Origin: Deltaproteobacteria bacterium
GTDB lineage: Bacteria > Desulfobacterota > Anaeroferrophillalia > Anaeroferrophillales > Tharpellaceae
Assembly (NCBI GenBank): GCA_030640695.1
Contig: DAOWIX010000032.1
Span: 1 to 17,100 of the forward strand
Direction of reading: 5' to 3'
Length of the DNA: 17,100 bases
Positions 1 through 6,520 of this stretch are shown here, piece by piece. Position 1 is the stretch's first letter. Each line of letters opens with the position of its first letter. The translations under genes and the position numbers were made by a program. The notes under the pieces are model-generated. The model was given only the letters and a program-made list of their open reading frames with translations. It was not told the DNA's origin and ran no database searches.

Positions 1-433
1 CGGGATAAATTCTATGCTCCGACGTGACTGGAACAAATGGCATTTGTGACAAAACCAAATTACCACTCTGCGGCCCTCCCGTCTGACTTTCATACGTGCC
101 TTCTGAAGGCCATACATGGGCCGGCAGCTGCATAATCATCGGATCATACAGACTAAAAACAGCCACCAGCGGGCAAGTTGTCACCGACAAACGGGGTTGT
201 CCGGTAAAACTATATTTAACTCCTCCGACCACTGAAGTCTGAGCCAATAGGCTAAAAACAGCAACCCTCATCGTAGTCGTAAGAAAATCATAATGGCCTA
301 TTACCCTCAACCTCAACGCGGGCATAAGAAGACTTAGAGCAGTAAAACAACCACTAAGCATAACCAACACCACACAACCTAGGAGAAACATCTTAAGCGC
401 ACGAGTGATTTTAGACAATCTCGCTCTCTTCAT
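1..433 (-). CDS. Partial exported, lipoprotein-like protein under a GEMM-I riboswitch
   Basis: The reading frame is open from an ATG at 433 down to the window edge (144 codons, no stop), so the C-terminus is missing. A strong ribosome binding site (GGAGG, 441-445) sits just upstream of the ATG. The N-terminus is basic (MKRARLSKITRALK), followed by a hydrophobic stretch ending in the lipobox-like L26-S-G-C29, so the product is probably exported and may be a lipoprotein; the hydrophobic segment could instead be a plain membrane anchor. A second fairly hydrophobic stretch lies near residues 55-70. I do not recognise the family. The gene is the only one downstream of the riboswitch and terminator at 554-665, so its expression is probably controlled by a cyclic dinucleotide. 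Reality of the gene is well supported by RBS, promoter and leader; function is unknown. Confidence 0.75.
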   Translation of the reverse strand, partial: MKRARLSKITRALKMFLLGCVVLVMLSGCFTALSLLMPALRLRVIGHYDFLTTTMRVAVFSLLAQTSVVGGVKYSFTGQPRLSVTTCPLVAVFSLYDPMIMQLPAHVWPSEGTYESQTGGPQSGNLVLSQMPFVPVTSEHRIYP

Positions 434-553
434 TATCTGCCTCCTTTAAATTCACCCTTTTTCATTGCCACTGACAACCTCAGCCCTTCACCAAAACAAC
501 AAGCTTTACCTTCATACTGATTTCTGCAAACCTTCTTTTTGTTTAGTGTGCAC

Positions 554-595
554 AAAAAAAGCAGTCGAGTTGCTCTTAAAGAGGAACCCGGCTGC
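554..595 (-). terminator. Intrinsic terminator forming the riboswitch expression platform
   Basis: Read on the minus strand, 595 to 561 folds into one symmetric hairpin: an 11-nt arm GCAGCCGGGTT pairs with AACTCGACTGC (10 of 11 positions, one G-T wobble), then a C/C mismatch, then CTCT-TTA-AGAG. Seven T residues follow (560-554). The 5' arm of the hairpin is the 3' strand of the GEMM-I aptamer, so aptamer and terminator cannot form together. That predicts an ON switch, in which ligand binding prevents termination. The fold was worked out by eye, without energy calculation. Confidence 0.85.
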
Positions 596-665
596 CTTTG
601 CTGATGTTGGTGACAAGACCCGAAGCTTTCCGACCCTACCTCACGGCAGGTGTGGCTTTATCTTA
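581..665 (-). promoter_or_regulatory. GEMM-I riboswitch aptamer (c-di-GMP or 3',3'-cGAMP)
   Basis: On the minus strand the leader matches the GEMM-I consensus block by block: a hairpin CTGCC-GTGA-GGTAG with a GNRA tetraloop (649-636), then a GGTCGGAAAGC segment corresponding to consensus GGGACGCAAAGC, then CGGGTCT opening the second stem (around 622-616), and finally GGCAGCCGGGTT closing it (596-585). The second stem pairs GTCTTG with CAAAGGC, with one bulge. The terminal stem, GGCAA/TTGCC in typical Geobacter members, is poorly matched here, so the aptamer is somewhat divergent. Promoter, aptamer, terminator and gene start follow each other in the right order. I cannot tell from the sequence whether c-di-GMP or 3',3'-cGAMP is the ligand. 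Confidence 0.8.
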
Positions 666-675
666 CTAATCTTAG

Positions 676-703
676 ATAATAACCGATCAAACTCAAATGT
701 CAA
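676..703 (-). promoter_or_regulatory. Sigma-70-type promoter of the riboswitch-controlled gene
   Basis: On the minus strand there is a perfect -35 box TTGACA (703-698), a 16-bp spacer, and TATTAT as -10 (681-676). Transcription would start near 669, only a few bases before the GEMM-I aptamer begins, which supports both calls. Confidence 0.8.
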
Positions 704-763
704 TACTGCCTACAGTGAAAAAAACATCGGAATCAACGCTCTGAAGGCCGAAAAAAATTGGGC

Positions 764-784
764 AAAAGAAGAGCTAAGCTCTTT
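764..784 (-). terminator. Possible weak terminator of the three-gene minus-strand operon
   Basis: On the minus strand AAGAGC-TTA-GCTCTT (783-769) forms a 6-bp hairpin followed by CTTTT. It lies between the end of the VWA operon and the next promoter at 703-676, where a terminator is expected. The stem and T tract are short, so this is tentative. The rest of 434-1045 holds the riboswitch unit and the shifted-frame tail at 892-1047; I see no separate gene there. Confidence 0.4.
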
Positions 785-891
785 CAACAACTTACCTGAA
801 GTGGGAGCAATATTATATTTTGTGATTAGATTGAAAATTGTAAAAATGGCTTCTAAATCGACACAATAAATCTGACCTCTATAGGTTCTCT

Positions 892-1047
892 CTAATCCAC
901 GTAACCACTGCCGATGGCAGAAAAGGGGAAGTCCAACTCCAGTTCCGGCACCTGCTTGGCGATCCAGGCGGTTAAGGTGTTGCTGTTGGGGCCCGGAACT
1001 GGTGGAGTTGACACTTTGTTGAAATCAGGTTCGTCGTCAGGCAGGTC
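892..1047 (-). other. Probable C-terminal tail of the coiled-coil protein, now out of frame
   Basis: Immediately past the annotated stop of the upstream gene, the +1 frame is open for 51 codons and reads like protein: it starts ADLPDDEPDFNKV, has a proline-rich linker, and ends with GSGYVD and a TAG (894-892). It has no start codon with a ribosome binding site. Removing one base from the GGG run at about 1052-1054 would fuse it directly to the upstream frame. The simplest reading is a single-base frameshift (mutation or sequencing error) that separates this tail from the 622-residue protein. It could also be chance, but amino-acid composition and codon choice look coding. Confidence 0.55.
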
Positions 1048-2914
1048 AGCGCCCGCTAGACTTCATGATCTGCTCTAGGGTTTTTTTCCTGATATCGGAA
1101 CCCACACCCATACGATCCATCTGTTCTTTCAGGAGTTCCTCGGCCCTGTTGGCATCATAGCCTTCCAGTTGTCTGATTTCCTTCAACTTCTTGTCAAGAT
1201 CCAGGGACTGCTGGGGGGTCATGACCGGCCTCTTCTTGTAGCTATCAAATCTTGCTTTCGTGCTTGCGAACCATTTCTCGTATTCAATATTCGAGAACAG
1301 TTTCTCTTCCACCCGTTTTTTAATGGCCTCAATCTCTTTTTTTGTTTTCAATTTATGCATGGAAACGGTCAGGCTTTCTTCTTTTCCCACACGTTTCAGG
1401 GTCAAGGATATTTTCAGTTTATCGGCAAGTTGGGAACTTCTGGCAAAGATCGTCTCTTTAATCTTCTCTCTTAAGGCATAGTTTTTATCCCTGGCCTCGC
1501 CAAGTTTTTTTTGAAGCTTGATCAGCTTATCCTTGGTGTTCTGATACAGCCAGTAACAATTCCAGCTCCTGAAAACGGCGTCAGTGTCCTGGGCCGAAGT
1601 CTTACGAACTTTTTTGTAATTGATCGCGAAATGTTTGTTCAGTTCAGCCATTTTGGCTTCCAGCTCAGCTTCTTTGTCAATCTTAGGGTTTATTTCATTT
1701 ACACGGCGGTCATAGATGGCGTCACAGATTTTCTTTTCTTCCACCGACATCTCGCCTGCCAGCTCCATGAAAAAGATGACCTGTTTCTCCATGATTCCCT
1801 GCAAAGTCAAGCCGGAGCGGGACATGTAGGTGGCAATATCCTCCAAGGGCCAGTCGTCCTGAATTTGGAACATGGTGTCAAGGTACGCTTTCCAGGCAAC
1901 TTCAAGATCATGTGCGGTCCTGAATGATTTAAGCCTGAGAGTGCCTGATGTGTTAGTGTCATTATGAGTGGCTGTCAGGTTCCCTGAGAGGAGATTCAAT
2001 TTTGCATTGAAAGATACCTGGATCGGAGACCGCAGCATCAGTTCATTTCGGGTTTGCCGGATGTCCGTTTCAATAGCTCCTTGATCTTCAACCTTAGTAT
2101 TATGGCGCTGTAGCTCCAGCAGCCTGAGCCGAATTTGAAGAAGGCGGATCAGTTTTTGCTGGATGGCCTTTTTAATGGTTTTATCCGTTTCGGTTTTCAG
2201 CCTTTCACTTAACTGGGCGTGGATCTTGGACAGAAGATGGAGGGCATCGGCAACCAAGTCGGCTGCCTCGGGGTCACTGGTTTTTGAATTGCCGACACTT
2301 TCTTCAAGTTGGTCGGCAATTTCCCCGGCAATGGCAAGAGCGTGGTTTACCGCGCTGAAATCCAGGCCAGTGCCTTGCTGGTCAAGCCTTTGTTCGGCAT
2401 CAGCTAATTCGACTGACGTAGACTGCATCTTCAGGGCGCTGTAGTTGCCTAACAAAGTTAGATAATCGCTATCACTGACCCCAGAGCCCGGACGCTTGGC
2501 ATCCTCCACTTTGCGGCGGGCAGCATCCAAAGTTTGTTTGTGATAGATGGAGTCCATCTCCTGATTAAGAAGTTCTTGTTCCCTGGCAATGGCTTCAAGT
2601 CGTTTTTTAGATGAATCTGTATCATCTTTATCTAGTGATTCAAGGCCTACTTTTTCAATCTCAAGAAGACATTTTTTCTCTTCAATGGTAAGCTGCTCAC
2701 GATCCAAGAGGATGTTTTGACGGCGTTGGATCGCATTCGGTTCTGTCTGCGCACTAAGCTGTTCAAGTTCTTTTTGCAGATCCGCCCGGGTCAGTCGGAT
2801 ATCCTCAAGTGTTTGGTTCAGGGCTGCCAGTCTTGCATCATCCGACCAAGCCGGGGAAATACAAACTAGGATTATAATGAATAAACCGACAAGTATAAGT
2901 ATTGGTTTCATCAT
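1046..2914 (-). CDS. Exported coiled-coil protein, unrecognised family
   Basis: This 622-residue protein starts with a signal peptide: a hydrophobic core within residues 5-20 and a likely cleavage after A-W-S (24). The rest is mostly charged and helical, with long coiled-coil stretches near residues 25-130, 210-285 and 390-500, and a short beta-like insert near 295-330. I see no enzyme motif. The frame extends upstream to 2938, but GAGG lies 5 bases before the ATG at 2914 (ATGATG, second ATG at 2911), so I chose 2914. It is the last gene of the VWA operon, 68 bases after its neighbour, and its likely site is the periplasm or cell surface. The C-terminus seems truncated by a frameshift, with about 50 further codons in the next frame down to 892. 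Function unknown; a structural or scaffold role is a guess. Confidence 0.8.
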   Translation of the reverse strand: MMKPILILVGLFIIILVCISPAWSDDARLAALNQTLEDIRLTRADLQKELEQLSAQTEPNAIQRRQNILLDREQLTIEEKKCLLEIEKVGLESLDKDDTDSSKKRLEAIAREQELLNQEMDSIYHKQTLDAARRKVEDAKRPGSGVSDSDYLTLLGNYSALKMQSTSVELADAEQRLDQQGTGLDFSAVNHALAIAGEIADQLEESVGNSKTSDPEAADLVADALHLLSKIHAQLSERLKTETDKTIKKAIQQKLIRLLQIRLRLLELQRHNTKVEDQGAIETDIRQTRNELMLRSPIQVSFNAKLNLLSGNLTATHNDTNTSGTLRLKSFRTAHDLEVAWKAYLDTMFQIQDDWPLEDIATYMSRSGLTLQGIMEKQVIFFMELAGEMSVEEKKICDAIYDRRVNEINPKIDKEAELEAKMAELNKHFAINYKKVRKTSAQDTDAVFRSWNCYWLYQNTKDKLIKLQKKLGEARDKNYALREKIKETIFARSSQLADKLKISLTLKRVGKEESLTVSMHKLKTKKEIEAIKKRVEEKLFSNIEYEKWFASTKARFDSYKKRPVMTPQQSLDLDKKLKEIRQLEGYDANRAEELLKEQMDRMGVGSDIRKKTLEQIMKSSGR

Positions 2915-2982
2915 AGAGACCTCAATTGATATTAACATTATTAGTGTTTATAATAATCAATGGGTTTGAACGACTCTTCTTC

Positions 2983-4374
2983 CTAGTTAGATGGCAGCTC
3001 GAAGCAAACTGGATCAGTAAGAAAAACAAGGGCATCTTTGGTTTGTTTGGCGGATACCAGGATCTCGTTACCAGTGAGAGGGTTCGTTATTGTAACCGAT
3101 TCAGAATCACTCTCCGGATCGCTGTCAAAAACCACTTTAACGCGAAAGCTGTCTCCTGGCGCAATCATATCGAGTGACTCATATGGTGGATCCGGACCGG
3201 TAAAATCGATGAAAACGATCACTGCCTCGTCGGTCAGGCTAAGAGGCTTGGAATACGGAGAGTGAACCCGTGTCACTTCGTAGTCCGACCCGTCATAGGT
3301 TACAAGCCAGGACCAGTAAAGACCATTTAGTTCGATTGATCCGGTTTGTTTATCTCGTACAGTCTTAAGTTCAAGACTCAACATGGGTTGCCAAGACTTT
3401 ATAAGCTGCGTGCGCACCTCCATGGGCAGTTCTTCTTTGGTGTCCATAAGGTGAGTGGCCTTACGTTTGGCCTTTATTTGTCCAAACTCAAACCTCCCCT
3501 CCCAATCAAGGAGTGCGCTTTTTTTGTAATGGGTAAGCCTCACGAGCCGGGAGTACTTTCCACTGGGCTCTTCACCCCGCGATTCAATGACCCAGCGATC
3601 TCCATTCTGATCAATCCACTCTCCAAGTATCTCGTTAAAAGTTTCTTCTGCATCTTTTTCCATATCCAATGCATTTTTTGCCTGGATCGGATCAAGAGCG
3701 GGTTCCACGAAGCGTACAATTGACCCTCCGTCCGAACTAACCTTCTCGTTGACATTGCCGGTTATGCTCACTCTGAAAGGTTCACTATCGTTATCTCCTG
3801 CATCAATGATATGAATATTAAATTTGGCTGTTTTCGGGATCCATTTTAACCGGATACTTTCTCCTTTCTCAAATCCTTCTATAGTGTACTCAGTTGGCAG
3901 ATCTTTTGTACAAACAGTAAGGGCCTTTTCAACCTGTTCCACCATCTCCAGCAAGCGCTTCCCGTCCGGTGGCTTCCTTCCTGATGATCGGTAGAAATCC
4001 TTTATGGCTTGTTCGGTTTCAACCTCTTTTAGAACATCAAGAAACACCTGCAAATACTTCACATCCTCAGGTTCTACTGTTTCTATTCCCAGGGAGGCTG
4101 CGATTTTGTCAGTGGCACCCTTTTGTACATAGTTACCACGTGCCCAATGGAACAATCCGTTCTGACGAACCATCTTATAAGCTCGCTTGCAAAGTTCTTG
4201 ATGTTCGGTATCTCCCACTCCCTGTTTTAATTTTTGTTTGGCGGAATCCAACAAATCAACCGCCATGGGCACCAAATGCCTGGGTACACCACCCTGAGCA
4301 AAAAGCTCTGAGGAAAAAACCGCTAAAACGACCGCAGTTGCTCCTAAAAAGAGGCAGAAACGATGATACTTCAT
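2983..4374 (-). CDS. Exported protein of unknown function, VWA operon
   Basis: The product is 463 residues with a clear signal peptide (hydrophobic 6-20, cleavage likely after LFA at 26). The N-terminal third is helical (about 30-150). The remainder looks beta-rich and acidic, with segments such as GEWIDQNGDRWVIES around the middle and a C-terminal part containing FTGPDPPYESLD and PGDSFRVKVVFDSDPESDSE, which resembles an extracellular beta-sandwich. I do not recognise the family and see no catalytic motif. GGAG lies about 10 bases before the ATG. It starts 19 bases after the stop of the VWA gene, so the two are co-transcribed and probably act together outside the cytoplasm. Three genes in a row with signal peptides point to an envelope complex; this is inference. 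Confidence 0.8.
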   Translation of the reverse strand: MKYHRFCLFLGATAVVLAVFSSELFAQGGVPRHLVPMAVDLLDSAKQKLKQGVGDTEHQELCKRAYKMVRQNGLFHWARGNYVQKGATDKIAASLGIETVEPEDVKYLQVFLDVLKEVETEQAIKDFYRSSGRKPPDGKRLLEMVEQVEKALTVCTKDLPTEYTIEGFEKGESIRLKWIPKTAKFNIHIIDAGDNDSEPFRVSITGNVNEKVSSDGGSIVRFVEPALDPIQAKNALDMEKDAEETFNEILGEWIDQNGDRWVIESRGEEPSGKYSRLVRLTHYKKSALLDWEGRFEFGQIKAKRKATHLMDTKEELPMEVRTQLIKSWQPMLSLELKTVRDKQTGSIELNGLYWSWLVTYDGSDYEVTRVHSPYSKPLSLTDEAVIVFIDFTGPDPPYESLDMIAPGDSFRVKVVFDSDPESDSESVTITNPLTGNEILVSAKQTKDALVFLTDPVCFELPSN

Positions 4375-4393
4375 ATTTCCCAGCTCCGTTGAA

Positions 4394-5725
4394 TTATTCC
4401 ACTATTTCAATCTTAACCCAATCGATAATAGCCGTTGTTTCTCCCGAACACTTCCCTGACTGGTAAACGCCAAGAACCAATGAACCCTTTGCCCGGAGTG
4501 CGGTAATTTTTTCCAGTTCAACCCATTTAGGTTCTTCAACTCCTGCAAGCTTTGCCGCACCGAAATAGCTTCTACCTTTCTTGCGTAAACGAAACAGGAG
4601 GGGTTGGGGCATAGCTTTCATAGCTTCGCTGAACCGGTAGCCCTTCCTCACGCGTCCAGTTGAGAAAATACCTTTCTTAAAAGAACTCTTTCGACCTCGC
4701 GTGTTTTTCTCGATCTCTATGGCAAAATTTCCGGTATCACTCCAATTGCCGCTAGTCCATGGAACTCCTTGAAGGATAATATAACTATCTTTGTTGTCAT
4801 AAAGTCCGAAGAAGGGCTTTTCTACACAGGTTTGCAAATCAATAGTAAATTTAGCCGTCATCACCCAATCACCTTCGGGTAAGGTTTCCTTTAGTCGAAA
4901 TAAATTTTCTATGGATTCATTCTCAAAGCTTCCCGGCGAATAGCTAATTATCAGCAGGCCATCGTTTTCGACAATAAAGGTGTCGGGGTTTGGATTTGCC
5001 ACCTCCCAGTGACCCTTCAGTTCATCGCCGTCAAAATCGTCATGGAAGTACTCCGTTATTTCAGCTTTCTTGGGTTCGGTGACAATCTTTTCAACCTCTT
5101 CTTTGACCAGGGCTAACGCACCTTTAAACCCTTCAGTATTTTTGGCTGAAAAATAACGTCCCTTTCCCTCACTTGCGATACACTCCAACTGTTTCTGTTC
5201 TTCTTCAGAGACATCAAAACCCACAACATGAACACGAACATCAATTCCAGCCGAAGCCAACTGCCCAGCTGTTTTGCAAGGATCACCTCCACAGGTCTCT
5301 TTGCCGTCCGATACCAGGACAATATTGTTATTTTGACCTTTGAGCGAAGCAAAAAGAGACTGAGACCTCTCCAAAGAATAGGTCAGTGGGGTCTTTCCCA
5401 TGGGCTGAATGGAGGTAATGCTAATAGCCACTTCGTCTGGAGCGTTGGGGCCTATGGGCACAAGAAGTTCTACATCTTTGCAGTCCCCTTCAGAACGATG
5501 TCCGTACGCCATGAGCCCCACATTTGTATCTTTCGGCAGTTCATTAAGGAGTTCTTTAAGAACCTGTTTAGACGTATCTATTTTAGAAACTCCATCCACC
5601 TGCCCCCACATGGAGCCAGAACCATCCAGAATGAACAAGATATTAGTTGAGGCAAACAATGGATTAACGAGTAGCCAACACAAAAGTAACATAAAACCCG
5701 CCCAAACTGACTTGGATCTCATCAT
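4394..5725 (-). CDS. Exported VWA-domain protein with C-terminal lectin-like domain
   Basis: The product is 443 residues. A signal peptide (residues 1-25, ending LFA) is followed by a von Willebrand factor A domain, about 27-205. The metal-binding MIDAS is complete: D34-G-S36-G-S38, T112 in GKTPLTY and D140 in VSDGKET. Cysteines at 82, 145 and 150 may form disulfides. From about 220 to the end there is a beta-sandwich-like region beginning with FHDDFDGDELKGHWEV, which recalls concanavalin A-like domains such as DUF1349 or the C-terminal domain of GH43 enzymes. The frame reaches 5752, but GGAGGG at 5735-5730 places the start at 5725 or the adjacent ATG at 5722. VWA domains with a MIDAS bind protein ligands through a divalent metal; the partners may be the two exported proteins encoded next. 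It is the first gene of the operon. Confidence 0.88.
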   Translation of the reverse strand: MMRSKSVWAGFMLLLCWLLVNPLFASTNILFILDGSGSMWGQVDGVSKIDTSKQVLKELLNELPKDTNVGLMAYGHRSEGDCKDVELLVPIGPNAPDEVAISITSIQPMGKTPLTYSLERSQSLFASLKGQNNNIVLVSDGKETCGGDPCKTAGQLASAGIDVRVHVVGFDVSEEEQKQLECIASEGKGRYFSAKNTEGFKGALALVKEEVEKIVTEPKKAEITEYFHDDFDGDELKGHWEVANPNPDTFIVENDGLLIISYSPGSFENESIENLFRLKETLPEGDWVMTAKFTIDLQTCVEKPFFGLYDNKDSYIILQGVPWTSGNWSDTGNFAIEIEKNTRGRKSSFKKGIFSTGRVRKGYRFSEAMKAMPQPLLFRLRKKGRSYFGAAKLAGVEEPKWVELEKITALRAKGSLVLGVYQSGKCSGETTAIIDWVKIEIVE

Positions 5726-5779
5726 AGAACCCTCCAAAAGTAGGTCAACCATCTAAAAAACATCCCCCCCGTCAGGTTA

Positions 5780-5808
5780 AACATAGAAAAAAATTTCCTG
5801 TTTGTCAA
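5780..5808 (-). promoter_or_regulatory. Sigma-70-type promoter of the VWA operon
   Basis: On the minus strand a perfect TTGACA (5808-5803) is followed after 17 bp by TATGTT (5785-5780). The start point would be near 5773, giving a leader of about 45 bases before the VWA start codon. The leader contains a run of eight G residues (5772-5763 region) but no recognisable riboswitch. Confidence 0.7.
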
Positions 5809-5990
5809 TTTTGAGAACAGCCTAAAACTAATTTAGTACTATCCGGTCAGAAAATGGTGACCTGGAATCCGGTGAATATAAAGACAAGCTTAACCTTATC
5901 GATAAGACTTTATTATGTTACGCGTATTTACGATGATGGTTAAGTTTTGGAATCGTTGGAAAAGTTAATATTGCCAACGGCGATGTTTAA

Positions 5991-6039
5991 CAGCTTGCCA
6001 AGCTGAAAGTCGCGAGTTCGAATCTCGTATCCCGCTCCA
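5991..6039 (+). other. tRNA-Gly(GCC) 3' fragment, candidate island attachment site
   Basis: The segment carries the anticodon stem-loop CAGC-TTGCCAA-GCTG with anticodon GCC (5997-5999), a variable loop, the T arm GCGAG-TTCGAAT-CTCGT, and the acceptor 3' strand ATCCCGC-T-CCA ending at 6039. The 5' half is absent: no GCGGGAT acceptor strand and no D arm occur in the 60 bases upstream. Tyrosine integrases commonly recombine within tRNA anticodon or T arms and rebuild the target, leaving an intact tRNA at one end of the element and a 3' fragment in the same orientation at the other. That arrangement puts the element to the left of this fragment. No integrase gene lies in the window, so the element's other end is not seen. 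Confidence 0.8.
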
Positions 6040-6046
6040 TGAATCG

Positions 6047-6084
6047 AAAAGGAGATCCAGGGATGGAGCTCCTTTTTATTTTTT
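6047..6084 (+). terminator. Rho-independent terminator of the tRNA-Gly locus
   Basis: AAAAGGAG (6047-6054) pairs with CTCCTTTT (6069-6076), continued inward after an A/G mismatch by TCC/GGA around a 6-base loop, and followed by a T-rich tract to 6084. It stands 8 bases after the tRNA CCA end, where the native terminator of the tRNA gene is expected. Confidence 0.85.
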
Positions 6085-6188
6085 AGGCCCTGCCAACCCA
6101 GACACCCCACCGGAAATTCTTGCCGACTGATAATCCTACCGTCATAGCCGGAACTAAAAAATAAACGCACCTGAATAGTTACGATTGA

Positions 6189-6265
6189 GGGATGCCCCGG
6201 GCGGGCGCGACCGTAGGGAGCGACAGAACCGGGAGGGGGGCGGCCTTTCCCTCGGTCGTAATCCC
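6189..6265. repeat. GC-rich imperfect inverted repeat
   Basis: CGACCG-T-AGGGA (6208-6219) is complementary to TCCCT-CGGTCG (6248-6258) with one bulged T. An outer pair GGGAT (6189-6193) and ATCCC (6261-6265) extends it over internal loops. The interior is very G-rich and its base composition differs from the flanks. No T tract follows, so it is not an obvious terminator. It resembles REP-like intergenic repeats, but a single copy cannot show that. Of the 436 bases between the tRNA terminator and flgB, this element, the sigma-54 promoter and the palindrome at 6435 are all I can identify. Confidence 0.5.
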
Positions 6266-6380
6266 TTGAGATAACCAAGCCGGAGACCAAAAAGCGGAGA
6301 GAAGAGAAGAGAGCCGACTCAATGCCGAATATTTACGAAAATTAAACTGCCACGCTCTTAAACAACCAGAAAACTGCAAA

Positions 6381-6396
6381 TGGCATACAGGTTGCA
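6381..6396 (+). promoter_or_regulatory. Sigma-54 promoter of the flagellar operon
   Basis: TGGCAT-ACAGG-TTGCA matches the sigma-54 consensus TGGCAC-N5-TTGCW at all but one position, with the GG (-24) and GC (-12) elements exactly 10 bases apart. Transcription would begin near 6407, about 115 bases before flgB. Sigma-54 control of middle flagellar genes is common in proteobacteria and requires an NtrC-type activator, which is not encoded in this window. Confidence 0.88.
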
Positions 6397-6434
6397 AGAG
6401 CTCCTTCCAGAGAAACATTATATTGCACTTAAGA

Positions 6435-6450
6435 GCGAAAAATTTTTCGC
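6435..6450. promoter_or_regulatory. Perfect 16-bp palindrome in the flgB leader
   Basis: GCGAAAAATTTTTCGC is a perfect palindrome about 30 bases past the predicted sigma-54 start point. It is followed by two copies of CGCAAAC ten bases apart (6449-6455 and 6459-6465) and by GTTTTAAAAC (6467-6476). It could be an operator or an RNA structure; no regulator can be named from the sequence. Confidence 0.4.
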
Positions 6451-6520
6451 AAACAGACGCAAACTCGTTTTAAAACCTGACTATCAGCCCTACAGCCATA
6501 AATATAGGAGTGTCAAATCC

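Noticed and set aside
465..869. Plus-strand frame of 134 codons
   Set aside because: It runs antisense through the riboswitch, its promoter and terminator, has no ribosome binding site and no family-like sequence.
5964..6039. Intact tRNA-Gly gene
   Set aside because: The 5' half has neither an acceptor strand complementary to ATCCCGC nor a D arm, so only the 3' fragment is present.
5940..6290. Minus-strand frame of 116 codons across the tRNA fragment
   Set aside because: It includes the tRNA remnant, its terminator and the GC-rich repeat; a fragment of it resembles the peptide often produced by translating tRNA 3' ends. No ribosome binding site.
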